A stretch of DNA of 7,643 nt, from positions 1 through 7,643 of the forward strand of contig DEST01000076.1 of NCBI GenBank assembly GCA_002361365.1, read 5' to 3'. A program made the position numbers and the translations under genes. This DNA is from Alphaproteobacteria bacterium UBA3307. Its GTDB lineage: Bacteria > Pseudomonadota > Alphaproteobacteria > RF32 > CAG-239. Positions 1 to 6,023 of the stretch are shown here, one piece after another (the stretch's first letter is position 1; every line of letters begins with the position of its first letter). The notes below the pieces were generated by a model that saw nothing but the letters and a program-made list of their open reading frames with translations, searched no databases and was not told the origin of the DNA.

Positions 1-723
1 GATTTTGCCGAGCGAATCCGCGGTGCCAAAATCATTAAATTGCGGCGCGTTGCCAAATATATGCTGATGGATTTGGATAACGGTCTGACGATTATCTGGC
101 ATTTCGGTATGAGCGGAAAAATCCGGATTGAACATACGAATCCGATAAAGAGTGAAAAGCACGACCATGTTATTATTGAAACCGACAAAGGCGTGATTTA
201 TTATAATGATGCACGCCGTTTCGGGCTGGTTTTACTCTGCGAATCCGCTAAATTGACGCAACATCATTGTTTTAAAAACATTGGATTTGACCCGTGGGAT
301 GTGAATCTGACACCGCAATCTTTACTGAATGCTCTTAAAAAACGCAAGTGTGCTATTAAATTATCATTACTCAATCAAGAAATTATTGCGGGAATCGGTA
401 ATATTTATGCTTCAGAGATTCTTTATCGGGCGCGAATCCGTCCGGACCGGCCAAGCGAATCCATCTGCCAAAATGAAGCGGATGATATTATAAAACAAAC
501 GCGAATCGTGCTAGAACAAGCAATCAAAGCCGGTGGCTCCACTATTCATGACTACAAACGTCCGGACGGAGATATCGGCTATTTTCAGCAACAACACTGC
601 GTTTACGGTAAAACAGGACAACGTTGCCCTCATTGTGTGTGCAACTTTGAAAAAACCGGAGGAATCCGCAAAATAGAACAAGGCGGACGCTCTACTTTTT
701 ATTGTCCGACATTGCAAAAATAA
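1..723 (+). CDS. mutM: Formamidopyrimidine-DNA glycosylase (Fpg/MutM), 5'-truncated by window edge
   Basis: Base-excision repair enzyme that removes 8-oxoguanine and formamidopyrimidines and then cleaves the abasic site. The reading frame is open from base 1, so the TTG at 40 is an internal leucine, not a start. By comparison with the E. coli protein about 38 N-terminal residues are missing, including the catalytic Pro-Glu N-terminus. Visible family landmarks, in order: RRVAKY with the conserved Lys (codon 55-57), HFGMSG, EKHDHV, DARRFG (DNA-contacting Arg), the helix-two-turn-helix segment GIGNIYASEILYRARIRP, and a C-terminal zinc finger with GGRSTFYC. The finger is odd. CPHC (625-636) is followed by 22 residues rather than the usual 16 before the third Cys (703-705), and the expected fourth Cys is Leu (712-714, CPTLQK). 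The active-site parts that can be seen are intact, so the family call is secure. The effect of the altered finger is unknown. No terminator is visible after the stop. Confidence 0.97.
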   Translation, partial: DFAERIRGAKIIKLRRVAKYMLMDLDNGLTIIWHFGMSGKIRIEHTNPIKSEKHDHVIIETDKGVIYYNDARRFGLVLLCESAKLTQHHCFKNIGFDPWDVNLTPQSLLNALKKRKCAIKLSLLNQEIIAGIGNIYASEILYRARIRPDRPSESICQNEADDIIKQTRIVLEQAIKAGGSTIHDYKRPDGDIGYFQQQHCVYGKTGQRCPHCVCNFEKTGGIRKIEQGGRSTFYCPTLQK

Positions 724-774
724 GAAAAAATTAACTTAATGCAGCAAATTATCGCAAAATTTATAAAAAATTAG

Positions 775-803
775 TTGACTTTATGTATTTCTCGTGGTTA
801 TAA
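775..803 (+). promoter_or_regulatory. sigma70-type promoter for rpsT
   Basis: TTGACT at 775-780, a 17-base spacer, and TTATAA at 798-803 match the -35/-10 consensus well. The predicted transcript would start near 810 and give a leader of about 45 bases before rpsT. Its strength suits a ribosomal protein gene. It lies wholly in the mutM-rpsT gap, so rpsT need not depend on mutM transcription. Confidence 0.75.
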
Positions 804-854
804 CGTTTACCAGAGTGAATTTTATATTAACAATTTTTAAATAGGAAGAAAAAT

Positions 855-1115
855 ATGGCCAATCATAAATCGGCAAAAACAAGAATTGTACATAACAATA
901 AGCGCGCGCAGATTAACGGTGCTCGCAGAAGTCGCGTCAGAACTTTTGTAAAAAAGGTTTTGGCATTGGTTGCCGCCAACGATAAAGAAGGCGCAACTGT
1001 TGCTTTTAAGACAGCTGAAAGCGAAATGGCTCGTGCAGCTCAAAAGGGCGTATTCAAAAAGAATACTGCTTCGCGTACGATTTCTCGTTTAGCACAAAAA
1101 ATCAAAGCTCTCTAA
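855..1115 (+). CDS. rpsT: 30S ribosomal protein S20 (bS20)
   Basis: Small basic protein of 86 residues that binds 16S rRNA early in 30S subunit assembly, acting in the cytoplasm. The length is normal for the family (about 87). The N-terminus MANHKSAKTRI, the central R-SR-RTFVKKV stretch and the C-terminal KGVFKKNTASRTISRLAQKIKAL end are the standard S20 pattern of long basic helices. The start is fixed by AGGAAG at 843-848, six bases before ATG. It has its own promoter (775-803) and ends 24 bases before a strong hairpin terminator, so it looks monocistronic. The position between mutM and dnaA is common in Alphaproteobacteria. Confidence 0.98.
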   Translation: MANHKSAKTRIVHNNKRAQINGARRSRVRTFVKKVLALVAANDKEGATVAFKTAESEMARAAQKGVFKKNTASRTISRLAQKIKAL

Positions 1116-1139
1116 TTTTTGCAGAGAATCGTTTTATGG

Positions 1140-1178
1140 CGCAAATTGATTCCGAATGGATTCGATTTGCGTTTTTTT
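1140..1178 (+). terminator. Rho-independent terminator of rpsT
   Basis: Inverted repeat of 14-base arms (1140-1153 and 1158-1171) around the loop GAAT, with one G-U wobble and one mismatch, followed by seven T (1172-1178). It sits 24 bases after the rpsT stop. Both arms carry a GATTC, a GANTC-type sequence. Confidence 0.9.
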
Positions 1179-1238
1179 GTTGCAAATCAAGCAGTTATAC
1201 CGCAAAAGTTTAAAAAAACCTTGTCAAGATATTTAATT

Positions 1239-1258
1239 TAAATGTTCGCTAAATGTTC
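1239..1258 (+). repeat. Helically phased direct repeat TAAATGTTC x2
   Basis: The 9-mer TAAATGTTC occurs at 1239-1247 and again at 1250-1258, a spacing of 11 bases, close to one helical turn. Two identical sites on the same DNA face suggest a protein-binding pair. The related TTTAAATGTT (1237-1246) occurs once more ahead of dnaN at 3048-3057. No known regulator is recognised. Confidence 0.55.
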
Positions 1259-1338
1259 TCTTGAAATTACATTTTTTTCTGTTAACAATTTATTTACATT
1301 CTCATTCGGGATATATGCAAATAAAAATTGTGATTCCC

Positions 1339-1470
1339 GATTTTGGACGAAACGAGTGGCTTTAATTTTGTCTAGTTATTTATAATATTGTATAGATTGT
1401 TTATTGTGCAATGTTATATAACTCCAAAGTTAAAGTTGCGGATTTTGGGCAAAGCAAATGGCTTTTATTT
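1339..1470 (+). repeat. Imperfect direct repeat pair in dnaA upstream region
   Basis: Bases 1339-1368 and 1441-1470 align without gaps at 24 of 30 positions. Five of the six differences are A/G transitions. Both copies begin GATTTTGG, share TGGCTTT and are followed by a TATAAT (1381-1386 and 1489-1494). Similarity extends at lower quality to both sides: AAAATTGTG (1324-1332) and AAAGTTGCG (1432-1440) precede the copies. The pair looks like an old duplication of a promoter-containing module of roughly 65 bases. Confidence 0.6.
1368..1396 (+). promoter_or_regulatory. Possible dnaA promoter, upstream copy
   Basis: TTGTCT at 1368-1373, a 17-base spacer and TATAGA at 1391-1396 give a moderate sigma70 match (4 of 6 in each hexamer). 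A perfect TATAAT also lies at 1381-1386 but lacks a -35 at proper spacing. This implies a dnaA leader of about 185 bases. Tentative. Confidence 0.35.
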
Positions 1471-1494
1471 GTTCCGTTGTTTGATGCATATAAT
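1465..1494 (+). promoter_or_regulatory. Possible dnaA promoter, downstream copy
   Basis: A perfect TATAAT at 1489-1494 follows the second 30-base repeat, but no good -35 is found at 16-18 bases. It could need an activator. It would give a leader of about 88 bases. Tentative, supported mainly by its equivalent position to the TATAAT after the first repeat. Confidence 0.35.
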
Positions 1495-1588
1495 AATAAG
1501 ACGTCAAGCAATCAGAAAATAAAGGTTGCGAAGGAAACTCCGCGGTATTTGTTTTATTTTAGTTAATTGATTTTTAGGGACGGTAAAA

Positions 1589-3013
1589 ATGGCTGAAGAA
1601 GCAATATGTAAAGAAAACATCTCGATAAATGATCAATGGGAAGAAGTTTGTGGACAATTGAAAATGGAATTTGGGCAAACTGCATTTGACAGTTGGCTCA
1701 AGCCTCTAAGTGTTGCCTCATTTGATAACGGCGTTATGAATATCGGGGCACCGACGGCATTTATGAAAAATTGGGTAATTACGCATTATTCGGATAGAAT
1801 CCATCGTATTTGGGAGCGTAAAAATCCGGAAATAAAAAAAGTTAATTTTGTAGTTAAAAATATTTCTTCTGCGCCGGATATGTCATCAAACTTGCGCAGC
1901 GGTGATAATTCCTTAATTTGGCGGATTAAATCTACGCCGACTCCGCAAAAACTTTATGAAGTGGCTAATTCTTATAATGAAGGAGAAGCGTTGGCATCTA
2001 AGCTTAATCCGGCCTATACGTTTGACAATTTTGTGGTAGGCAAAACCAATGAATTTGCCTATGCCGCTGCACGTAAGGTTGCCGAATCCAAAACAATTCC
2101 GTTTAATCCGTTGTTTTTATATTCCGGAGTCGGTTTAGGTAAAACACACCTGATGCACGCTATTGCACAATATATTAAAAAAGCGGACCCTAATCGTACG
2201 GTAGTTTATATTTCCGCCGAGCAGTTTTTGTACAAGTTTGTTAATGCTTTGCGCTATAAAGATACCGATTCATTTAAGGAACAATTCCGCACTGTAGATG
2301 TTTTGATGATTGATGATGTTCAATTTTTAGCCAATAAAACCAAAACACAAGATGAATTTTTCTATACCTTTAATTCACTTATAGAAAGCGGCAAACAAAT
2401 TATTCTTTCCGCCGACAAATCACCTAATGATTTAGATGGAATAGAAAATCGCCTCAAATCACGTTTGAACAGCGGATTGGTGGCAGATATTATGCCGGCT
2501 GACTATGATTTGCGTCTTGGAATTTTACATAAAAAAGCTCAGCAAATAGGTATAACTTTGCCGGATAATGTTGCAGAATTTTTGGCGCAAAAAATTTCTT
2601 CCAGTATTAGAGAGTTAGAGGGTTCTCTTAAGCGAATCGCCGCACATTCTCAATTGTTATCAGGTCATGAAATCACATTGGATATGACACAAGATGTTTT
2701 GAAGGATATGCTGCGCTCCATTGACCGCAAAACCACAATTGATGAAATTCAGAAAAAAGTGGCGGAATACTTTAATATTTCGGTCAAAGAGATGCAATCA
2801 TCTCGTCGGGCACGCAATGTTGCCAGACCACGACAAATTGCAATGTATTTAGCAAAACAGCTAACCTCACGTTCGTTGCCGGAAATCGGTCGCAAGTTTG
2901 ACCGCGACCACACTACGGTTATGCACGCTGTACGCAAAGTTGAAGAACTTTTGCTTGAAGATGTTTCAATGACAGAAAGTATAGAAGCGTTGCGTCGTGC
3001 TTTGGAAAGTTAA
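1589..3013 (+). CDS. dnaA: Chromosomal replication initiator protein DnaA
   Basis: AAA+ ATPase of 474 residues that binds DnaA boxes, melts the origin and recruits the replicative helicase. Domain I (about 12-85) carries the WLKPL pattern used in self-association and helicase contacts. A variable linker runs to about 140. Domain III follows: Walker A GVGLGKTH at 180-187 (Lys185), Walker B LMIDDVQF with Asp242-Asp243, the IILSADKSP sensor segment, the arginine-rich NRLKSRLNSGL box and the ELEGSLKRI sensor 2 region. Domain IV has the basic RRARNVARPRQ loop and the DnaA signature DRDHTTVMHAVRKVEEL starting at residue 438, which reads the DnaA box. The start is set by AGGGA at 1576-1580, eight bases before ATG. 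Length and motifs are normal. It is followed after 87 bases by dnaN. Expression is probably set by the repeat-rich upstream region. Confidence 0.99.
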   Translation: MAEEAICKENISINDQWEEVCGQLKMEFGQTAFDSWLKPLSVASFDNGVMNIGAPTAFMKNWVITHYSDRIHRIWERKNPEIKKVNFVVKNISSAPDMSSNLRSGDNSLIWRIKSTPTPQKLYEVANSYNEGEALASKLNPAYTFDNFVVGKTNEFAYAAARKVAESKTIPFNPLFLYSGVGLGKTHLMHAIAQYIKKADPNRTVVYISAEQFLYKFVNALRYKDTDSFKEQFRTVDVLMIDDVQFLANKTKTQDEFFYTFNSLIESGKQIILSADKSPNDLDGIENRLKSRLNSGLVADIMPADYDLRLGILHKKAQQIGITLPDNVAEFLAQKISSSIRELEGSLKRIAAHSQLLSGHEITLDMTQDVLKDMLRSIDRKTTIDEIQKKVAEYFNISVKEMQSSRRARNVARPRQIAMYLAKQLTSRSLPEIGRKFDRDHTTVMHAVRKVEELLLEDVSMTESIEALRRALES

Positions 3014-3100
3014 AAAAACTGTTGAAGAATCTTTTTTAAACTTCTGCTTTAAATGTTATTTTGCTATGTTAGGCTTAACAATAATATTGAGGGAAAAGCA

Positions 3101-4222
3101 ATGAAATTTATAATAGAAAAAGCTGTATTATTAAAAACTTTGGGACACGTACAAAATATTGTAGAAAAGCGCAATACCGTACCGGTGTTGTCCAATGTGC
3201 GAATTGAGGCTGACAGTAACGGTATCAGTTTCAAAGCTACCGATATGGATACGGAAATTACCGAGGTTATCGATGCCAAAATTTTAGAAAACGGCGCAAT
3301 AACAGCACCGGCACATATGATGTATGACATTGTACGTAAACTTGCCGATGGCGCGGAGGTGGAGCTGACCTATCCTGACGAAAAGGATTTGCTCAAAATA
3401 GCTTCCGGGCGTTCGGAATTTTCGCTGCCTACCATCGGAGTGGAAGATTTTCCGGCAATTTCGGCGGATACGCTTCCGACCAATTTTGAAATGAAGCGTG
3501 ATGAGCTTAAAGATGTGATTGATCGCACGCAATTTGCGGCTTCTACTGAAGAAACTCGCTATTATCTCAATGGTTTATATATTCATCCTAAAGATGAGGG
3601 AGAGACCAAAGTTTTGCGGATTGTAGCAACCGATGGACATCGTTTGGCCTGTGTGGAAAGTCCGTTACCGCAAGGCGCAGAAAATATGCAAGGTGTAATT
3701 TTGCCGCGCAAAACTGTTGCGGAAATTCGGAAATTGCTTGATGACTCGGCAGCTGAAACTGTTAAAATAGCCCTATCCGACAGCAAAGTTCGTTTTTCGT
3801 TGGAAGATATCACGCTCGCTTCTAAGCTGATTGATGGAACGTACCCTGACTATGAACGAGTTATCCCAACAGATAATAACAAAATTTTGGAAGTTGGCGT
3901 AAAGTCATTGGCAACCGCAGTTGACCGCGTATCAGTAGTGGCTGAAAGAACACGCGCAATAAAGGTGATTGCCAATAAAAATCACGTTATTCTAACAACG
4001 TCCAGTCCGGATTTAGGCAGTAGCGCCATTGAAGAAATTGAAGCTGTATATGATAGCGAATCGCTCGAAATCGGTTATAATTTCCGTTATTTATTGGATA
4101 TTTTATCTGAAATCAAGGGAGATACTGCTCGCTTTAGCTTTAAGGATAGCTCGTCGCCATCTGTGATTCATGATACATCTGATTCCAGTGCTATTTATGT
4201 TTTAATGCCGATGAGGGTATAA
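3101..4222 (+). CDS. dnaN: DNA polymerase III subunit beta (sliding clamp)
   Basis: Ring-forming clamp that encircles DNA and tethers DNA polymerase III and repair polymerases; with Hda-type proteins it also promotes DnaA-ATP hydrolysis. The protein is 373 residues, the usual size for three repeated clamp domains. The N-terminus MKFIIEKAVLLKTLGHVQ and the C-terminus YVLMPMRV (E. coli ends YVVMPMRL) are diagnostic, and TDGHRLA lies in the middle domain. An in-frame ATG at 3053 would add 16 residues, but it has no ribosome site and gives a non-family N-terminus. The ATG at 3101 has GAGGG at 3089-3093, seven bases upstream. The 87-base gap from dnaA has no clear terminator or promoter, so co-transcription with dnaA is likely. 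recF starts one base after its stop. Confidence 0.98.
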   Translation: MKFIIEKAVLLKTLGHVQNIVEKRNTVPVLSNVRIEADSNGISFKATDMDTEITEVIDAKILENGAITAPAHMMYDIVRKLADGAEVELTYPDEKDLLKIASGRSEFSLPTIGVEDFPAISADTLPTNFEMKRDELKDVIDRTQFAASTEETRYYLNGLYIHPKDEGETKVLRIVATDGHRLACVESPLPQGAENMQGVILPRKTVAEIRKLLDDSAAETVKIALSDSKVRFSLEDITLASKLIDGTYPDYERVIPTDNNKILEVGVKSLATAVDRVSVVAERTRAIKVIANKNHVILTTSSPDLGSSAIEEIEAVYDSESLEIGYNFRYLLDILSEIKGDTARFSFKDSSSPSVIHDTSDSSAIYVLMPMRV

Positions 4223-4223
4223 A

Positions 4224-5420
4224 TTGAGCACGCTCAGTTCTAAACTCAGAGAATTTACGGATTTAAAGTCAGGTGTTGTGCGCCTGACTTTATCTGACTT
4301 TAGAAATTATAAAAATTTGCGTATCGAATCCGCAATTTCTCCGATTGTAATTACCGGAGAGAATGGCTCAGGCAAAACGAATATCTTAGAGGCAATATCC
4401 TTTTTAACTCCGGGGCGCGGATTACGTGGAGCAAAACTATCAGACATCAAACGAATCCGACGACAAAATGAAGAAGAATCCGATTTTGCGGGCTGGAGTG
4501 TTGCGGCAGATATTATTAAAAATGGCGAAGAGCATACCATCGGCACGGCGATGCAAAGCTTTTTCAAAGAAGAAACTGATGATACCCATAGTTATGACCG
4601 ACGAATCGTTAAGCTTGACCAACAAAAAATCACTCAACAAGGAGAACTGGGTAAATATATTTCGGCCATTTGGATAACCCCGCAGATGGATAGGCTTTTT
4701 TTGGGTGGCACACAACCGCGTCGTAGTTTTCTGGACCGTTTGGTTTATGCGTTTGATTTGGAACACGCTAAACGTACGGCAAATTTTGAACATTTATATA
4801 AACAATGGATAACTCTTATAAAATCCGGCAACAATGATATCCGTTGGCTCGAATCCATTGAGGCGGATATGGCCTCGCTCGGGGTTGCAATTGCTGCCGC
4901 ACGTCGTGAACAAATTGCCCGCTTAAACACATTTGTGGAACAAGAACCTGACGATGTTTTTCCTAATGTACGGCTAGAACTTGATGGCACCGTTGAAAAG
5001 ATGTTAGACACTGAGCCGGCTTTGCAAACTGAAGATTTTTACGCATCACACTTGGCAAAACAGCGGCGTAATATTTTGTATAATGACTATGTGGATGGGG
5101 TTAATCGGACTGATTTTAAGGTTTATTTTCAAAAGAAAAATATGCCGGCGGAAATGTGTTCAACCGGAGAACAGAAAGCTCTTTTGGTCAGCATTATTTT
5201 AGCGCAAACAAAATGCCAGATATTGTATAAAGGTTTTGCACCGATTTTACTGCTTGATGAAGTAACAACTCATCTAGATGACCAAAAGCGCGACGCTCTT
5301 TTAGATAAAATTCGCGCTCTTAATCTACAAGCGTGGATAACTTCTACCGGACTGCAAAACTTTGATATTTTGCGTAATGACGCGCAATTTTTTCGCTTAG
5401 AAAATGGCAAGCTATTTTAA
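4224..5420 (+). CDS. recF: DNA replication and repair protein RecF
   Basis: SMC/ABC-like ATPase that, with RecO and RecR, loads RecA at single-strand gaps and stalled forks. Length 398 with the TTG start. The LTLSDFRNYKNLRIE beginning is typical of RecF. Walker A GENGSGKT is at residues 45-52, the ABC signature STGEQKALL at 313-321, and Walker B PILLLDEVTTHLD at 340-352 with catalytic Asp345-Glu346. The TTG start is chosen because GAGGG (4213-4217, inside the end of dnaN) sits six bases upstream and the single-base gap to dnaN suits translational coupling. A GTG at 4278 would give a protein 18 residues shorter and lies in the loop of a 12-bp hairpin (4264-4292), so the start is less certain than the gene. 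No gyrB follows. Confidence 0.97.
   Translation: MSTLSSKLREFTDLKSGVVRLTLSDFRNYKNLRIESAISPIVITGENGSGKTNILEAISFLTPGRGLRGAKLSDIKRIRRQNEEESDFAGWSVAADIIKNGEEHTIGTAMQSFFKEETDDTHSYDRRIVKLDQQKITQQGELGKYISAIWITPQMDRLFLGGTQPRRSFLDRLVYAFDLEHAKRTANFEHLYKQWITLIKSGNNDIRWLESIEADMASLGVAIAAARREQIARLNTFVEQEPDDVFPNVRLELDGTVEKMLDTEPALQTEDFYASHLAKQRRNILYNDYVDGVNRTDFKVYFQKKNMPAEMCSTGEQKALLVSIILAQTKCQILYKGFAPILLLDEVTTHLDDQKRDALLDKIRALNLQAWITSTGLQNFDILRNDAQFFRLENGKLF
4264..4292 (+). repeat. Hairpin inside the 5' end of recF
   Basis: TAAAGTCAGG (4264-4273) and CCTGACTTTA (4283-4292) are a perfect 10-bp inverted repeat, extended inward by one wobble and one G-C pair around the loop TTGTG. The right-arm sequence CTGACTTTA is repeated ten bases later (4294-4302), so the left arm could pair with either copy. 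There is no T-run, so it is not a standard terminator. It may affect recF translation. Confidence 0.55.
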
Positions 5421-5422
5421 AC

Positions 5423-5451
5423 TTGTTATTTGTGAACTAATCAGATATAAT
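5423..5451 (+). promoter_or_regulatory. sigma70-type promoter for the small ORF after recF
   Basis: TTGTTA at 5423-5428, 17-base spacer, perfect TATAAT at 5446-5451. It begins three bases after the recF stop. The predicted start near 5458 leaves an AT-rich leader of about 29 bases before the ATG at 5487. Confidence 0.7.
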
Positions 5452-5486
5452 GTTCCCATAAGTTAAATATTTAATTCTATATAATT

Positions 5487-5885
5487 ATGCACAAAATAGA
5501 GATTATGTTGTTGGTTGCCGTTGTTGAAATCGGTGAGCTCGGCAAGTTTTCGCTTGAGGATCTCTCGGAATTTTGGTCTGCTCTTACTGTGTGCCGTGAT
5601 GACAAGGAATTTTTTGCACTGTTTAACGACAAAGAACAGCAAGCAGTTAGAAAAGCGTTGGAACAAGTTGAAACCGAGCTTAGGCATCGCCACAAAGAAC
5701 CAGTCAATTTTTTTCAGCTGATGCAAGAGAATCCGGCAAAAGTCGAGTTTTATCTCCGGCAATTCAGTTTGGCACAACTTCTTGATTTAGAGGCTGATTT
5801 ACGAGAATTTGATACTTCGCAGGTGGTTGCAGACTTTATCAAACTTGTAAAAAGACAAATTTATCGGTTAGTACCCGTTGCGTAG
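5487..5885 (+). CDS. Hypothetical protein, 132 aa, not recognised
   Basis: I do not recognise the family. It is a soluble-looking, charged protein rich in Glu, Leu, Lys and Phe. After a short hydrophobic start (IEIMLLVAVVEIG), the rest reads as amphipathic helices, for example EQQAVRKALEQVETELRHRH and LAQLLDLEADLREFD. There is no signal peptide with a cleavage site, no clear membrane segment, and one cysteine only. That it is a real gene is supported by the consensus promoter just upstream and a terminator seven bases after the stop, which together make a tidy single-gene unit. The start lacks a Shine-Dalgarno sequence: the leader is almost all A and T. A second ATG at 5505 has only AGAG three bases before it, so 5487 is preferred with some doubt. 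It sits where gyrB often lies after recF but bears no resemblance to gyrase. Confidence 0.75.
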   Translation: MHKIEIMLLVAVVEIGELGKFSLEDLSEFWSALTVCRDDKEFFALFNDKEQQAVRKALEQVETELRHRHKEPVNFFQLMQENPAKVEFYLRQFSLAQLLDLEADLREFDTSQVVADFIKLVKRQIYRLVPVA

Positions 5886-5892
5886 AAAAAGC

Positions 5893-5928
5893 AAAAAAGG
5901 AAGCGAAATTATTTCCCTTCCTTTTTTT
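5893..5928 (+). terminator. Rho-independent terminator after the small ORF
   Basis: GGAAG (5899-5903) pairs with CTTCC (5917-5921), and GAAAT pairs with ATTTC inside, with a single C-C mismatch between. The stem is extended by the A-run before and T-run after. Seven T (5922-5928) follow. The near-symmetrical A and T runs mean it could also work on the other strand. Confidence 0.88.
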
Positions 5929-5966
5929 GAGTGATAACAGTTCGTCGGATATATCGTTTTTCATAA

Positions 5967-5995
5967 TTGACGCAAAAGTAAATTTGCGGTATAGT
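5967..5995 (+). promoter_or_regulatory. sigma70-type promoter of the pilin-like gene with internal palindrome
   Basis: TTGACG at 5967-5972, 17-base spacer, TATAGT at 5990-5995, predicted start near 6002. An inverted repeat CGCAAA-N6-TTTGCG (5971-5988) fills the space between the two hexamers and overlaps the end of the -35. That is a common operator position for a dimeric repressor. The promoter is read directly from the sequence; the operator role is inference. Confidence 0.7.
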
Positions 5996-6023
5996 GCAAA
6001 AAAAATTGATAAGGAGAAAAATT

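Larger units (their letters stand above)
1179..1588. other. Gene-free dnaA upstream region
   Basis: About 410 bases between the rpsT terminator and dnaA with no plausible gene and very high AT content. It contains a 9-base direct repeat at 11-base spacing (1239-1258), an imperfect 30-base direct repeat (1339-1368 and 1441-1470), and TATAAT elements at 1381 and 1489. A further copy of a TAAAG(G)TTGCG-like motif lies at 1520-1530. I looked for an oriC signature. There is no cluster of TTATNCACA boxes on either strand; the closest match is TTATTTACA at 1290-1298. The region is therefore best read as the dnaA regulatory region, with an origin function unsupported. Confidence 0.7.

Noticed and set aside
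40..42. TTG as the start of mutM
   Set aside because: The frame is open to the window edge and the upstream residues (DFAERIRGAKIIK) match the interior of Fpg proteins.
3022..3050. Possible promoter for dnaN (TTGAAG at 3022)
   Set aside because: No -10 hexamer of any quality sits at 16-18 bases. The alternative TAATAT at 3082 has only a poor -35 at 15 bases.
3053..3100. Upstream ATG extending DnaN by 16 residues
   Set aside because: There is no Shine-Dalgarno sequence, and clamp proteins start at the MKF sequence encoded at 3101, which has GAGGG seven bases upstream.
4440..4793. Minus-strand ORF of 117 codons inside recF
   Set aside because: It lies opposite conserved RecF coding sequence, has no promoter or ribosome site that I can see, and resembles no known protein.
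5485..5493. Perfect DnaA-box match TTATGCACA overlapping the start of the small ORF, in AT-rich DNA
   Set aside because: It is a single isolated box. In AT-rich DNA of this length about 0.4 matches are expected by chance, and no second box lies nearby, so an origin is not supported.
5463..5777. Minus-strand ORF of 104 codons opposite the small gene after recF
   Set aside because: The plus-strand gene has a consensus promoter, matching terminator and helical protein composition. The minus-strand frame runs into the promoter region and lacks such signals.
5994..6023. Upstream GTG start extending the pilin-like protein by ten residues
   Set aside because: It overlaps the -10 box, has no ribosome site, and would put a basic stretch before the short prepilin leader. 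ATG 6024 has AAGGAG at good spacing.
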